Of a stretch of 64,000 nt of DNA, positions 35,834 to 46,106 are shown in pieces. The DNA is taken from positions 39,495,122 through 39,559,121 of the forward strand of contig NC_045129.1 of NCBI RefSeq assembly GCF_007655135.1, given 5' to 3'. A model generated the notes under the pieces. The model was not told where the DNA came from and made no database searches. It saw only the letters and a program-made list of their open reading frames with translations. This DNA comes from Punica granatum. Taxonomy: Eukaryota; Streptophyta; Magnoliopsida; Myrtales; Lythraceae. Within the stretch, counting starts at the first letter, position 1. Each line of letters starts with the position of its first letter. A program made the translations under genes and the position numbers.

Positions 35834-38800
35834 CTAACGGAAATAGACTGAAACCTGAGGGATATCAATATCGTTATCCTCCTCATCCTCACATGCCACA
35901 ACAACATCCAAGTGTCGGCGGTAAGGAGGCACCTCGAGCTTTGCTACATCCCTCGCCAGATCGACTACCTTCTTATCCATCCGCTCCCTGTGCCTTGGGA
36001 ACATCATGTTGTACAGCAGAGAACTTCCACACGAGATGCTGTAGGCGGTCAGTCCTTTGTCCTTGAGCCACTCCAGAAGCTCTTTCAGGGTTGGGTTGTT
36101 CTGGATGATCCACCGGTCCCAGACAGTCCAGCTCATGTCCCGGTGCTTTATCAGCTTGGGAGGAACAGGCTCGGCCATGGAGAAGAGAGGCAGAGCAAGG
36201 TTGGCAAACGTGTTGCGGTAGTCCTCTAACTTATGCCCCCCGTCCAGGACCTTATAAAGTTCAAGGCAGACAAGACCCGTGGCCATTGCTGTGGAAGTTG
36301 CGATAGCTGGGATGATCCTTCCAGCAATGAACTTGGCCTTCAGCTTGTCAACTTCTGGGATACTGTAATTCCTTGCCCTCATGTTGGCGAGCCCAGCTAT
36401 CATGTCCATGTGGTAGTTTGTATCATCATCCTGCATTAACACATGACTCCCACTTACTAGACTGCACCATCATCTCTCTAGGAACAAGCAAAATTGTGCA
36501 CGGGTTGCTATGCTCTTTCTTTTATAGTTTTCTGCGATATTTCTAAAAGTTGTTTTGCATTCCACGAGAGAGAAAAATAAAATAAAAACCTTTACATTCA
36601 TATGACCAATCAAACTGAAGCGAAATAAGGTGGAAAGTACAATCATGATAGTGGTGAACATTTTCCGACTAAGATGTTCCCTAGAATAAAAGAGTCCGGG
36701 AGAAGAAACAATCTTAACAAGGGAAATGCTGGAAACAAAAACTGAAGAAACTTCTCCACATCCACAAACATGAGACACCCACAGGTCCAGCAACAGCAGA
36801 CAAGGAATGTAATGGCTAAATTATACATACCTTCTCGAACTGAATTGGCTTCATTCTGAAACCGGGAGATAGGTTGCTACGGCAAAGCTCTAATTTCTTG
36901 ATCAGTTCATTGATAACTGCAACGTCATCTACAGACGCAGTGGAGAGGCTAGTGGCCTTCTCATCCGTCAAAATTTTCGCATCTTTCTTTGGCTGGAATT
37001 CTGGAACCATCACAGAATCAACAGCTCCAGCCAATTTCTTAGGATTCTTAGCCCAATCAGGAATGGGAATTCCAAATGTTTCTGCTCTAAGAATGGACGC
37101 TGCCATTACAAAGTGAAGGTGACCAGGATCAGATGCCGAAAACTGGAGAGGATGAGGGAACCTCTTTGGAGCAGACCAGAAAGGAGCCCCGGTACTAGTT
37201 GCAGCATCTTCTGGGAAAGTATATATCAACTGCTTCACACGGTTTGAAAAATAATCCTCAAACCTGCTTGGAAGCAGGAGAGGGCCAGAGACTTGTCATC
37301 AGTAAACTTCTCTTAAATCTGAATATAAAAGACTGAATGACCATGGAAAAAATTGAATACTTACTTAAGACGAGCCCAGGTTATGCAATCTTCAAAAGTC
37401 TCACACCTCTCTCTGTCGAGGCACTCAAGGACACGTTCAAGGGTATCCCGAGCCTGAGCATCACCAGCATTGGTCATAGCATTAGCATATTCGGCTGGAT
37501 TTGAAAGATACGCATTAACTTCAGTAGGAGTTTTCTCGAGTAAACCCTCAAACTCAGATCGGGCCCAAGTGAGACAGTGGTCAATATTGTGCGGGAATGA
37601 GTGCACAGTGCACATTGGCGCTTGTTTCTCTGGTGGGTCTCTTGAGGCACCATAGTTTTCAGTTAAGTGGGGAATAACCATCTGAGTGTTGCACTTGGCC
37701 CCCAGAGTTCCTGACTCGAGAAGTGGCTTCTGGAAATATAAGCATCTCTGGTCAACATAAAGCCTGGCATTGACATTGTCTAAAGCATTAATGACGACAC
37801 TCAAATTTTCCCAGAAAGAGTCATCAAACACGTTTTCAGTCTCAGGACCAACACGATTCTGCAATGCCTCAATCTTAAGGCGAGGATTAATAGATGCCGC
37901 AGCAGCAGCAGCAACAGTGGATTTAGCTTGTCCTATATTCCAATCACGGAAGAGAAACTGCCTGCTGAGATTACTCTTCTCAATCACATCATCATCAGTG
38001 ACAGTAAGCTTCCCTCGGTCACCACATGACACTCCCATCAGGGCTACATTCTTCAAAAATTCACAGCCTAATGCACCCGACCCTACGATAAATACTTTAG
38101 CATCCTCCAGCTTCTTTTGCAGCTTAGCCCCAAAGACAGAAATCTGTGCATCATAACGGCTATTCTGTGGACTATAATCCCTGGGGTCCAGTGGCTCGGT
38201 AGGCAGCGACTCCACTGAGTCAAAGTAGAAGAACTGCAGAGATATCCAAAGAAAAGCATTTACAAATATGAGTTCTTTATTTCAGTGTTCAATAACTTGA
38301 TCACATGTTATGATATGCAGCAAACCAATCCAAAAAGAAGTCAAGCCACACAATATCACAAAAGACGATAACAGATTGACAAAAGGAGTCACCCCATGGA
38401 AAACTTTTATATAACATCTACAGAAAGATATAAAAGACGCACAAGTTTGGGCGACAATTTGAACAGCGCACTTGTAATGTATAGCCCCTTTAATAGCGCC
38501 AGGGGATACAATTAAAGATAGACGTGCCAAATCCCAATCACCTACAAATACATATTTAGTTGTTGGGATGATATTTTTACCTGGAACAGTGGATGGAACT
38601 TTCCCGAGCATGCCTTCACAACCTCTTGCCCAACAATTCCACCAAACATGGCAGCCATGGGATTTAGAACTGCCCTTGAACCAAATGCAAAGAGCCGCAG
38701 AAGTTTAGGATTGATATCTTCCAGTTTTGCATCTCCTGAGCTCTCATTGATATCGGAAGCAAAAGATATAAGCTTTTGGGCATCCTCTTCCGAGCCAGCA

Positions 38801-40996
38801 ACAGGGTGACGCCCCAACTCAGCCACAAACTTATCTAGTGCTTGAAATGCCAGATGCAATAGTGGTGGGCGATCAAACTTAGAAAAGTCAGATAGAAGGA
38901 AATCGCCAGGATCTTTAAGCGCTTCTCTCAATGGCTTAAAGTTTAACACCTTAGACTGTTTCACCTGCGTAACAATGCCACCTTTCTCATAAGTACCATA
39001 ATTTGTTGTATCCTGCTCGAGCATGAATGAGTATGGCCTTGCGCTCTTAATCTTTCTTGGTTTCCCATCATTCAATTCAGTCATCCCATGAACTTCAGAG
39101 AACACGACAAGATCCCCATCCTGAAATTCGAGCCTTTCATCATCAACGCATGACACCAGTGCTGGATTGTCATTGCTGATAGAAGCAATAATGCCTGTGT
39201 GTGGGTCCTCACCATCGACATCAAAAACTGTGAACTCAGGCCCAAAGTCGCAAAACACTGAGCCAAAGAGGCCTCTAACTTCAGATTTGATGAAAGCAAT
39301 AGGAGGCTGGTGACTGTGGCAATAGTCATTGAACTCAATGGCATGCTCTAAATCAATATCGGTGAATGCAACAGCCTGCAACAATCAAACATAAGACATC
39401 AGGGAAAACACCAAACCAAAAGGCACATATCAATGACACCAAGTGATATGCCCTGGGTACTAACAGGTTATGCCATTATGGTTACTGCCTATTTGAGCTC
39501 TTGGCTCTTACAACATATGGTGACATTTAGTATGACATTAGTAACTATAGACACCAGGAGCCACCCAAAAGAAATACTGCATACCTGGAAGTCAGAGAGT
39601 TGTTCTTTAGTCAATTTTGTGGTTATGGTAGAAATGACCACCGCATTGTTGAGCTCCTGCAATTTCTGAACAGAAGCCAGTGCCCTATTCTTGCCTACAT
39701 CATTCTCTGAGAAAATGAAATTGCTAGACAAATCCCATAATTCCACTGTTCCCTCATCATGCAAGGTCACGGACTTAACACCTGCAAGGACAAGGTTTTT
39801 GGCTGCAACGAGAAAAATGTGTCAAAGACACTTGAACACAGATGCCTATCAACTGATTTACAAAGCTATTGGCCAATTGCACAACATGAGAATGAACGAT
39901 TTATACAATGAACTACAAATCAGTGAAGGACGAGTAAGTAGTACTATGGTTCAAATATCACAGATGTTCAATTTTTTTTACAGCAGTGATCCTAGTTTGA
40001 TCAAGAACTTAAAGGCCGCCACAAGGTAGTACTCATCATCAGATAAGTATAACAAAAGGGGGGGAAAGCATAATATAATATGCAACAACTGACTCTAAGG
40101 TGACAAACCAGAGCGTTGCAAATGAAACAACCTCAAGTATATAATCTCTGATCAGATGATGAACACCCTAGCATCAGTTTGATTGCCAGATAAACGTAAT
40201 ATAGAGTGAGGACTCTTCACAGATTATCCATATGTTGGTTCTAAGGTGTGACATTAGAAACAAACGATTACTGCAAACGAAAAAACTTAACATTTACTCA
40301 GAGATGATCATCCTAGAACTAGTCTGATACGTAACATATCTATCTTTCCTGGATCGAGCAAAGTAAACCAAAGCAAAGATCGAGTCATCCAGTCTTATCT
40401 AGCTGGAGAATCCCAAAATAATACCACCTAATTTATGCTAATTATCACATCAAATCCTTAGATCATCATCATATCCTATCATCTATCAACAGATTCCCAC
40501 CGCATCTTGCGACATAAACATCTAAGCAATGCTTCAAAAGGAAAGGATGCATCAGAATCACAAGATCAAGGTACGAGATCAAACTGATGCCAAGAAGAAA
40601 GCTTAAAACAGAGAGAGCTGAAGGTTTCGTGAGGTGTATACCAATTTCGGCGCCGAGCCCTTGCAACCCTGACACAAGGACATTGGAAGCAAAGAGCCGA
40701 CGCATAGTCTCACGACCATACACAGCGAGCTGCCTGCTGTGGAGATCCTCATCGATTTCAGAAGGATTTGAGTCGCCAAGAGCCATGACGGGAGATTCAC
40801 TGACTATGCTGCTGCTGCTGCTGCTGCTTATATTGCTGTTGTTGTTGGTGTTACCGATGGGGATGCTGGAGTTACCAGTTTTGTTAGTAGCCCCGAAGCA
40901 ACCGATCCGATACTTCTTCTGGAAGGACGCACCTGCAGCTTTGTTTTCTTCTTCTTCTACAGCCACTCCTTCGCAGGCTCTCTTTCTAGGAAGCAT
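35834..40996 (-). CDS. UBA1: Ubiquitin-activating enzyme E1
   Basis: Six coding exons on the minus strand: 40996-40642, 39802-39585, 39375-38581, 38233-37365, 37263-36831 and 36430-35834. They join to 1088 aa, against about 1080 for Arabidopsis UBA1. E1 adenylates the ubiquitin C-terminus with ATP, forms a thioester on its catalytic Cys and hands ubiquitin to E2s. Visible features: inactive adenylation half with [20 protein letters not shown], active adenylation half with the nucleotide loop GSGALG (507-512) and [20 protein letters not shown], catalytic Cys664 in [16 protein letters not shown], and a C-terminal ubiquitin-fold domain ending in VSVYFR. The N-terminal tail (1-90) has a basic nuclear-signal-like start, MLPRKR, and a poly-Asn/poly-Ser stretch encoded by a CTG-type repeat near 40808-40830. 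An upstream in-frame ATG at 41098 is rejected because a 5' leader intron probably lies there. Confidence 0.97.
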
Positions 40997-41008
40997 ATAG
41001 TGCAGTAA

Positions 41009-41267
41009 GCTGCTGAACAAGCCATGAAACCCCATCAGAGTCAACAAGACCAAAAGAAAACGCAAAAAAAGGGGGATGAGCTCGTCCGAGGTCGGCAAGC
41101 TCAGAAGATGAAAAATCAGGAACGATCGGTGCCAAAACCAGTAAACCTAGGGCCGAAGTCGAGGCAGAGACAGCTCGGCTCAGAAACTACAGCGGATTCC
41201 TGACCGATCGAAGAAGCAAAAGCAACAGAAAAGTAGAATCCAGAAGATCGAAAGGGAAGGAACGTAC
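41009..41267 (-). other. Predicted intron in the UBA1 5' leader
   Basis: On the minus strand a consensus donor (CTCG/GTACGTTCC) at 41267 and a pyrimidine-rich tract ending in GTTCAGCAG at 41009-41012 bracket a 256-259 bp segment. Its removal would place the leader directly before CTTACTGCACTAT-ATG. That short leader sequence is familiar to me from other plant UBA1 transcripts, where translation upstream gives [10 protein letters not shown]. Inferred from splice consensus only. Confidence 0.45.
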
Positions 41268-41346
41268 CGAGGAGGACTGAGCTAGAAGGATGGAATCCGT
41301 GGGGAACGGGGAAGGGATCGGGGCTGACGGAGAGGATTCTGGGAGT

Positions 41347-41372
<26 letters not shown>
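41347..41372. repeat. (GA)n microsatellite in the UBA1 leader/promoter
   Basis: About 13 AG units just upstream of the predicted UBA1 leader. GA/CT repeats are common near plant transcription starts and can bind BPC/GAGA-type factors; that role is inferred. Confidence 0.6.
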
Positions 41373-41377
<5 letters not shown>

Positions 41378-41940
41378 TATGTGCACAGAGAGAACTTATA
41401 GGAGAAGTGAATGAACCCGAGCTAAGGAGTGAGGGGAGAGGAGGAGGGGTATTAATGGATTTGCATCTCTAGGGTTTTGGGATGGGAGGCCAGGTGAGGT
41501 GCTGCGTGTCGAGAAGGTCGGCCACCATCTCTCCCTTCCTCCCTTGTTTTGTTTTAGACAGAGAGAGAGAGAGGGTATTTGGGGGCGGACGGAGAGTGAG
41601 AAGGGGAAATGATGCCTGATGAGGATAAGTCAGGTCAGTCAGTCTGTCTTAAAGAGGGATGAAGTGGGCCCCACCTGCACGAAACTGCACACCGTCTGAT
41701 CATTTCGTGATCGGTGGGTGATGTATCGCCGTGGGACTCCCCGGCCTCCGATTAACCGCGGGTGGCAATGGGTGAACGCCGGAGTTCTGCCTTCCCCTCC
41801 ACGAAAAATGTAGAAAACGTGAACTGTTTTTGGTGGGGGTGGGGGGCATTTGTGACTTTTCGCGGCAGTGGCTGCCAGTGCGTCTTACGTTCTCGAGAAA
41901 ACCACCCGGCCCTCTTTAAATTTCTCTCTGTTTTTTTTTT
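41373..41940. other. UBA1 upstream region
   Basis: No coding sequence recognised. This stretch is GC-richer than the distal intergenic DNA, has a second short GA run near 41561-41573 and should contain the UBA1 promoter. It ends in a run of T that was the insertion site of the foldback element. Confidence 0.5.
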
Positions 41941-42890
41941 TGGGCAAATTACAAATAAATAAATAAATAAATTTGTAAAAAGTTCCAGTTTTACTATAAA
42001 TTTTACATTGTAACCAAAAAAATACATATTTTAATAATAGTTTCAGATTTTGCCTCCATTAATATGCTGTTAAGATTTTCGTCTATTTGCCCACATGGAC
42101 TTTATGGAACCCACCAATTTTGGACATCATTTGATCATCTTTTTTTTTATAAAAATAACCTAAGTTTTCATAAAAGTCTCAATTTTGTTCTAAATTTTGA
42201 TTTGTATTTTTAAAAACATACATGTCAACACTCTATTTTGGTCCACCGGCTCCAGGAGATAACATCAACAGTATTTCTGATTACAACCCGGAAACTATTA
42301 CAGAAGAAGACCTAGTAAACCCCAAGTTACTATTCACAGCTAAGTCAGCCATATGTTAATCGGACGGCGTCGAGGGCGATGCACGGAGGATTGCAACACA
42401 AGAAAAATTTGGAAATCGACAACCTAGCATGATCACAATGAGGATGGGCAAAATCGTTATTTATGACATCCATCTGTAGAAAGTAACCCGGCTGTAAATA
42501 GTAACCCGAGATTTTATGGGTCTTCTTCTGTAATGGTTTTCGGGTTGTAGTCAGGAATGTTGTTGATATTCTCTCTCATGGAGCCTGTGTACCAAAACGG
42601 GGTGCTGACATGTATTTTTTTAAAATTACAAATCAAAATCTAGAACAAAACTGAGAGTTTTATAAAAATTTAGGTTATTTTTGTAAAGAAAAGATGATAT
42701 GATCAAATGATGTGCAAATTTGGTGGGTCCTATAAAGTCCATGTAGGTAAATAGACGGAAATCTTAACAAGATAGTAACATAGGCCAAATCCGAGACGAT
42801 TATTAAAACATGTGATTTTTTTGTTACGAAATAAAATTTATGACAAAACTGAGAATTTTTACAAAATTTAGATTTTTTTTGTAATTTACC
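41941..42890. mobile_element. Second palindromic foldback transposon (long TIR, Mutator-like)
   Basis: Left end GGGCAAATTACAAATAAATA and complement of the right end GGTAAATTACAAAAAAAATC start two arms that stay colinear almost to the middle. Shared landmarks in order are GTCTATTTGCC/ACC then CATGGACTTTAT, CATCATTTGATCAT, AAAATAACCTAA, ATTTTGATTTGTA, ACATGTCA(A/G)CAC, ACAACCCG(G/A)AAAC and ATTACAGAAGAAGACC. The centre is near 42415. The element sits in a T tract (about 10 T on each side), so the target duplication cannot be measured but would fit 9-10 bp. No transposase. It belongs to a different family from the 7453-8708 element. Confidence 0.8.
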
Positions 42891-43780
42891 TTTTTTTTCT
42901 TCTTTTTTTTAGCATGCCTTGCACAAAATTAAACGTGAGTTTTTCATTAATTTTATTATATATATATAATAGAATACGGAGAGTAAATTGTTGAAAATAA
43001 TAATTTACATTGCAATCAGTAGTATTATTTATTAGCCATATATATAAAATATATATAACATTGAGGGAAATTTAATTTCACGACTAATGTAAGAAAAAAA
43101 TACATAAAAGGAGAGAACACGATATGCATACAAAATCAAAAATCAAAAAGAAAATTTCCAACCATGACATGATAAATTTGTATCTTCAAAATTATCGAGA
43201 TTCATATGATGTTATATTGTATCTTATATTAACACAACCACATGCACAAAATTGGAGAACCCCTAATTTTTACAAAAACATATGTTTGCGGAAAAAAAGC
43301 AAAAAGTTGAAGAACTCGCATTCAAAAATATAACTATTGACATACTAATATAAAATCGCATGTGTGTGAAAAATTGAAGAGTTATAGTGGTAGCAATATT
43401 TTTAAGAGTTAGATCGGTCACAATTTGTGTAAGGTACCTCTACTATTTATGGAGTATCATACATAAAATAATATAGACTATATATCACATCTCTATATAT
43501 AAAAAAAGAAGAAGCTCTATTTGCTTTTTGGAAAACATATCATATCTAAGAAAATAATCTAACTTATTTTTTTAAAAGTAAAAATTATCTTACCTATCTT
43601 TTCATAAAATCTTGTATTTTATATCTTATATATACTATTATTTGAGCGGAAGTTCAATTTTGTACTACTACCATATTTATAAAATGTGCTTGAAAGTAGA
43701 AAGTGCCCATTTTTCTAGTATTTATAATTTACAAAAAAAATCAAAAAATGAGAAAAAATTAATCGGTTCTATAAATCTAT
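42891..43780. other. AT-rich intergenic
   Basis: No gene or defined element seen. Very AT-rich with long A runs. Confidence 0.5.
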
Positions 43781-44640
43781 TACTGAAACAATATTACTAA
43801 AAAATAAGTGTTGATTTTAGAATAAGTTAAAAATTTTGAAAGAAATTAATTTAAAATTGTTGAAAGTAAAAAAGACAATTATTAATACTTGAAATAGAAT
43901 AAGTAAAAGCATATTTCATAAGCACCTATTAACCTGCTTGAGAAAATTACGTCTGCAATCCCAATTTCAACCTAAACCGTGGTTTCAAAAACTCTCACAA
44001 AACACCAAATCTGCTTAAAATTATAAGAAAAAGTGATTATGAAACCTCACACTACACTCCCAAACGAACTATAATAAAAGTGTTGTTGCTGAAATAAAAG
44101 TGATGACTTATAATTGTTGAAAAATAAGTGTTAATTTTAGAGTAAACAAAAGTGTATGGGAGGTAACAATTTAAAATTGTTGAAATTAAAATTAAAACTT
44201 AAAATGGAGAATAAGTTGAAACAGTTTTTATAAGTACCTATCAATTTGCTAGAGAAAATAACGTTTCCAACCGTTGAAATTAGCTTCCAACCATTGAAAT
44301 TAGCCAAATCATAATTTTGAAAGAATTCACCAAACACTGTTTCTGCTGAAAACTCAATAAAATAAGCACATTTTCAATCGCCATTGCACTGTGAAACGAA
44401 GTCTCAATCGATGATATAGGCTTCATTTGGGAATATCTTAGTGGTTGAAGCGATTTTTTTGCTGATATTTATGTAGAAGCAGTGTTTGGTAAAATTATTT
44501 TAAAAGCATAATTTGGTTGATCTTAGCCATTAAAAATGTGATTTTCTCTAGTAAGTTATTCGGTATATATAAAAATTGTTTCTAGTTATTCTCTATTTTA
44601 AATATTAATTTTAATTTCCATAGTTTCAAATTATTATCTA
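43781..44640. mobile_element. Nested, degenerate Tourist-like MITE copies
   Basis: Three incomplete copies of the family represented by the element at 44650-44970: roughly 43781-44070, 44071-44400 and, in inverted orientation, 44415-44640. Shared landmarks are GAAAAATAAGTGTTGATTTT, AATTTAAAATTGTTG, TAAGCACCTATTAACCTGC, and a right end like ACTCCCAAACGAACT. Borders are approximate because the copies interrupt one another. Confidence 0.55.
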
Positions 44641-44649
44641 CATTTTTTA

Positions 44650-44970
44650 GGCTTAGTTTGGGAGTGTTGTTGCTTATGGAGAAGCAATAAAACAAAATTG
44701 CTGAAAAATAAGTGTTGATTTTAAAATAAGTTAAAGTGTTTTGAGGAAACTAATTTAAAACTGTTGCAAGTAGAAAAAGACAATTATTAAGAATTGAAAC
44801 ATAATAAGCAGAAGGAGATTCATAAGCACTTATTCACATGTTCGAGAAAATCAAGTTTATAACCGCAATTTCAACCAAATCATGATTTCAAGAATTCTCA
44901 CCGAACACTAAATTTGCTTAAAATAAAAAAAATGATTATAAAACCTCTTACGACAGTCCTAAACGAACTC
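44650..44970. mobile_element. Tourist-like MITE with TTA target duplication
   Basis: Ends GGCTTAGTTTGGGAGTG and (complement) GAGTTCGTTTAGGACTG are an imperfect terminal inverted repeat. TTA lies immediately outside both ends (44647-44649 and 44971-44973), the PIF/Harbinger target duplication. 321 bp, no coding capacity. Confidence 0.75.
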
Positions 44971-45330
44971 TTATTCATTCTGAAATTATTGTTCAACAAT
45001 TATATTTTATTATTATTATATATAAGTGACAGCAATCCCAAACCAACTCTTAATTTTATCATTAATTGAAATTAAGGGGGTCAAATTTAAAATCAATCTT
45101 ACACCAAAAACTATCGCAATTTTCAACAATTTTTTTTTCTATTTTACCCTTTCTCTGTGGCCAACTAAAATCATGAGTCTAAAATATAAGAGAAAAAACT
45201 AGTAGGATGGAATGGAGGACTGCATCGACTATCTGATGTATGTTTTAAAAAGAAAATAATAGGGCGAAATTGAAAAGATATTATAAATATAAACACGACA
45301 CGAGGGACCAAAACTTAAAATACAATTTTA

Positions 45331-45642
45331 GAGTGCGTTTGGATTGAGAGTTGAGTTGAGTTGAGTTTTGGTTTTAATTGAATTGTAATGATTGTATTGT
45401 TGAATTATGAGAAAAAGTGTGAAAAAGTAATAAATAATTGAGAGAAAATAATGATTAAGTGATGATTGTGTTGTTGAATTGTGAAAAAGTAATGAATAGT
45501 TGAGAGAATTTAATATTAAAAATTGAATTGAATAGTTAAAAATATTTAAAAATAAAAAAAAGTAATGATTGTGATGTTAAATTGAAGATAATTGGAGTTG
45601 AGTTGAGTTGAGTTAAACTTTATTCATAAAACAAACACACCC
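45331..45642. mobile_element. Tourist-like MITE (GAGTTGA-rich ends) with TTA target duplication
   Basis: Begins GAGTGCGTTTGGATTG, continues with tandem GAGTT units, and ends in the complementary arrangement with GGGTGTGTTTG on the other strand and ACTCAACTC repeats. TTA flanks both sides (45328-45330 and 45643-45645). The interior repeats TGAATT(A/G)TGA(G)AAAAGT units. 312 bp. Confidence 0.75.
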
Positions 45643-45683
45643 TTATTGAGCCAGAAATTACATCCAAAGGTGAAAATGAATTA

Positions 45684-45928
45684 CACGGGCCGTTTGGATT
45701 CGGAAATTTAACTTTAACTTTAACTGAGGAAGAAGATAAGGGTTTGTGGGTCTACCAGTTTGATTTTAAATAAAATAAATGGATGTAGTAGATAATTGTG
45801 TATAATGAGATTGTGTGTGTTGAATAAGATATGAGAATTCACCAGTTTAACTTTTCAAATATGTGTTTTGTTGTGCAGCGTAGAGTTAAAGTTAAAGTTA
45901 TTTTAACTTCGAATCCAAACATGGCCGT
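45684..45928. mobile_element. Tourist-like MITE close to the Rab3GAP start
   Basis: Ends CACGGGCCGTTTGGATTCGG and (complement) ACGGCCATGTTTGGATTCGA with AACTTTAACTTTAACT just inside each end. TTA flanks both sides (45681-45683 and 45929-45931). 245 bp, ending 178 bp before the chosen start codon of the Rab3GAP gene, so it is part of that promoter or leader. Confidence 0.75.
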
Positions 45929-46106
45929 TTATGCTCGGAGTCGGAGATGAGCGCAGGCAGAGCTGAGGAACAGACAGCAGATCAAGGATTTGAATCGGTG
46001 AGCTGATAGAATAGATAGATACACTTCAGTGGAGGAGTTTCTGATCTTACCATTTGATTTGGACGATTTATCAGCCAACTTCGACTCGATCTTTCATAGA
46101 CATCTC

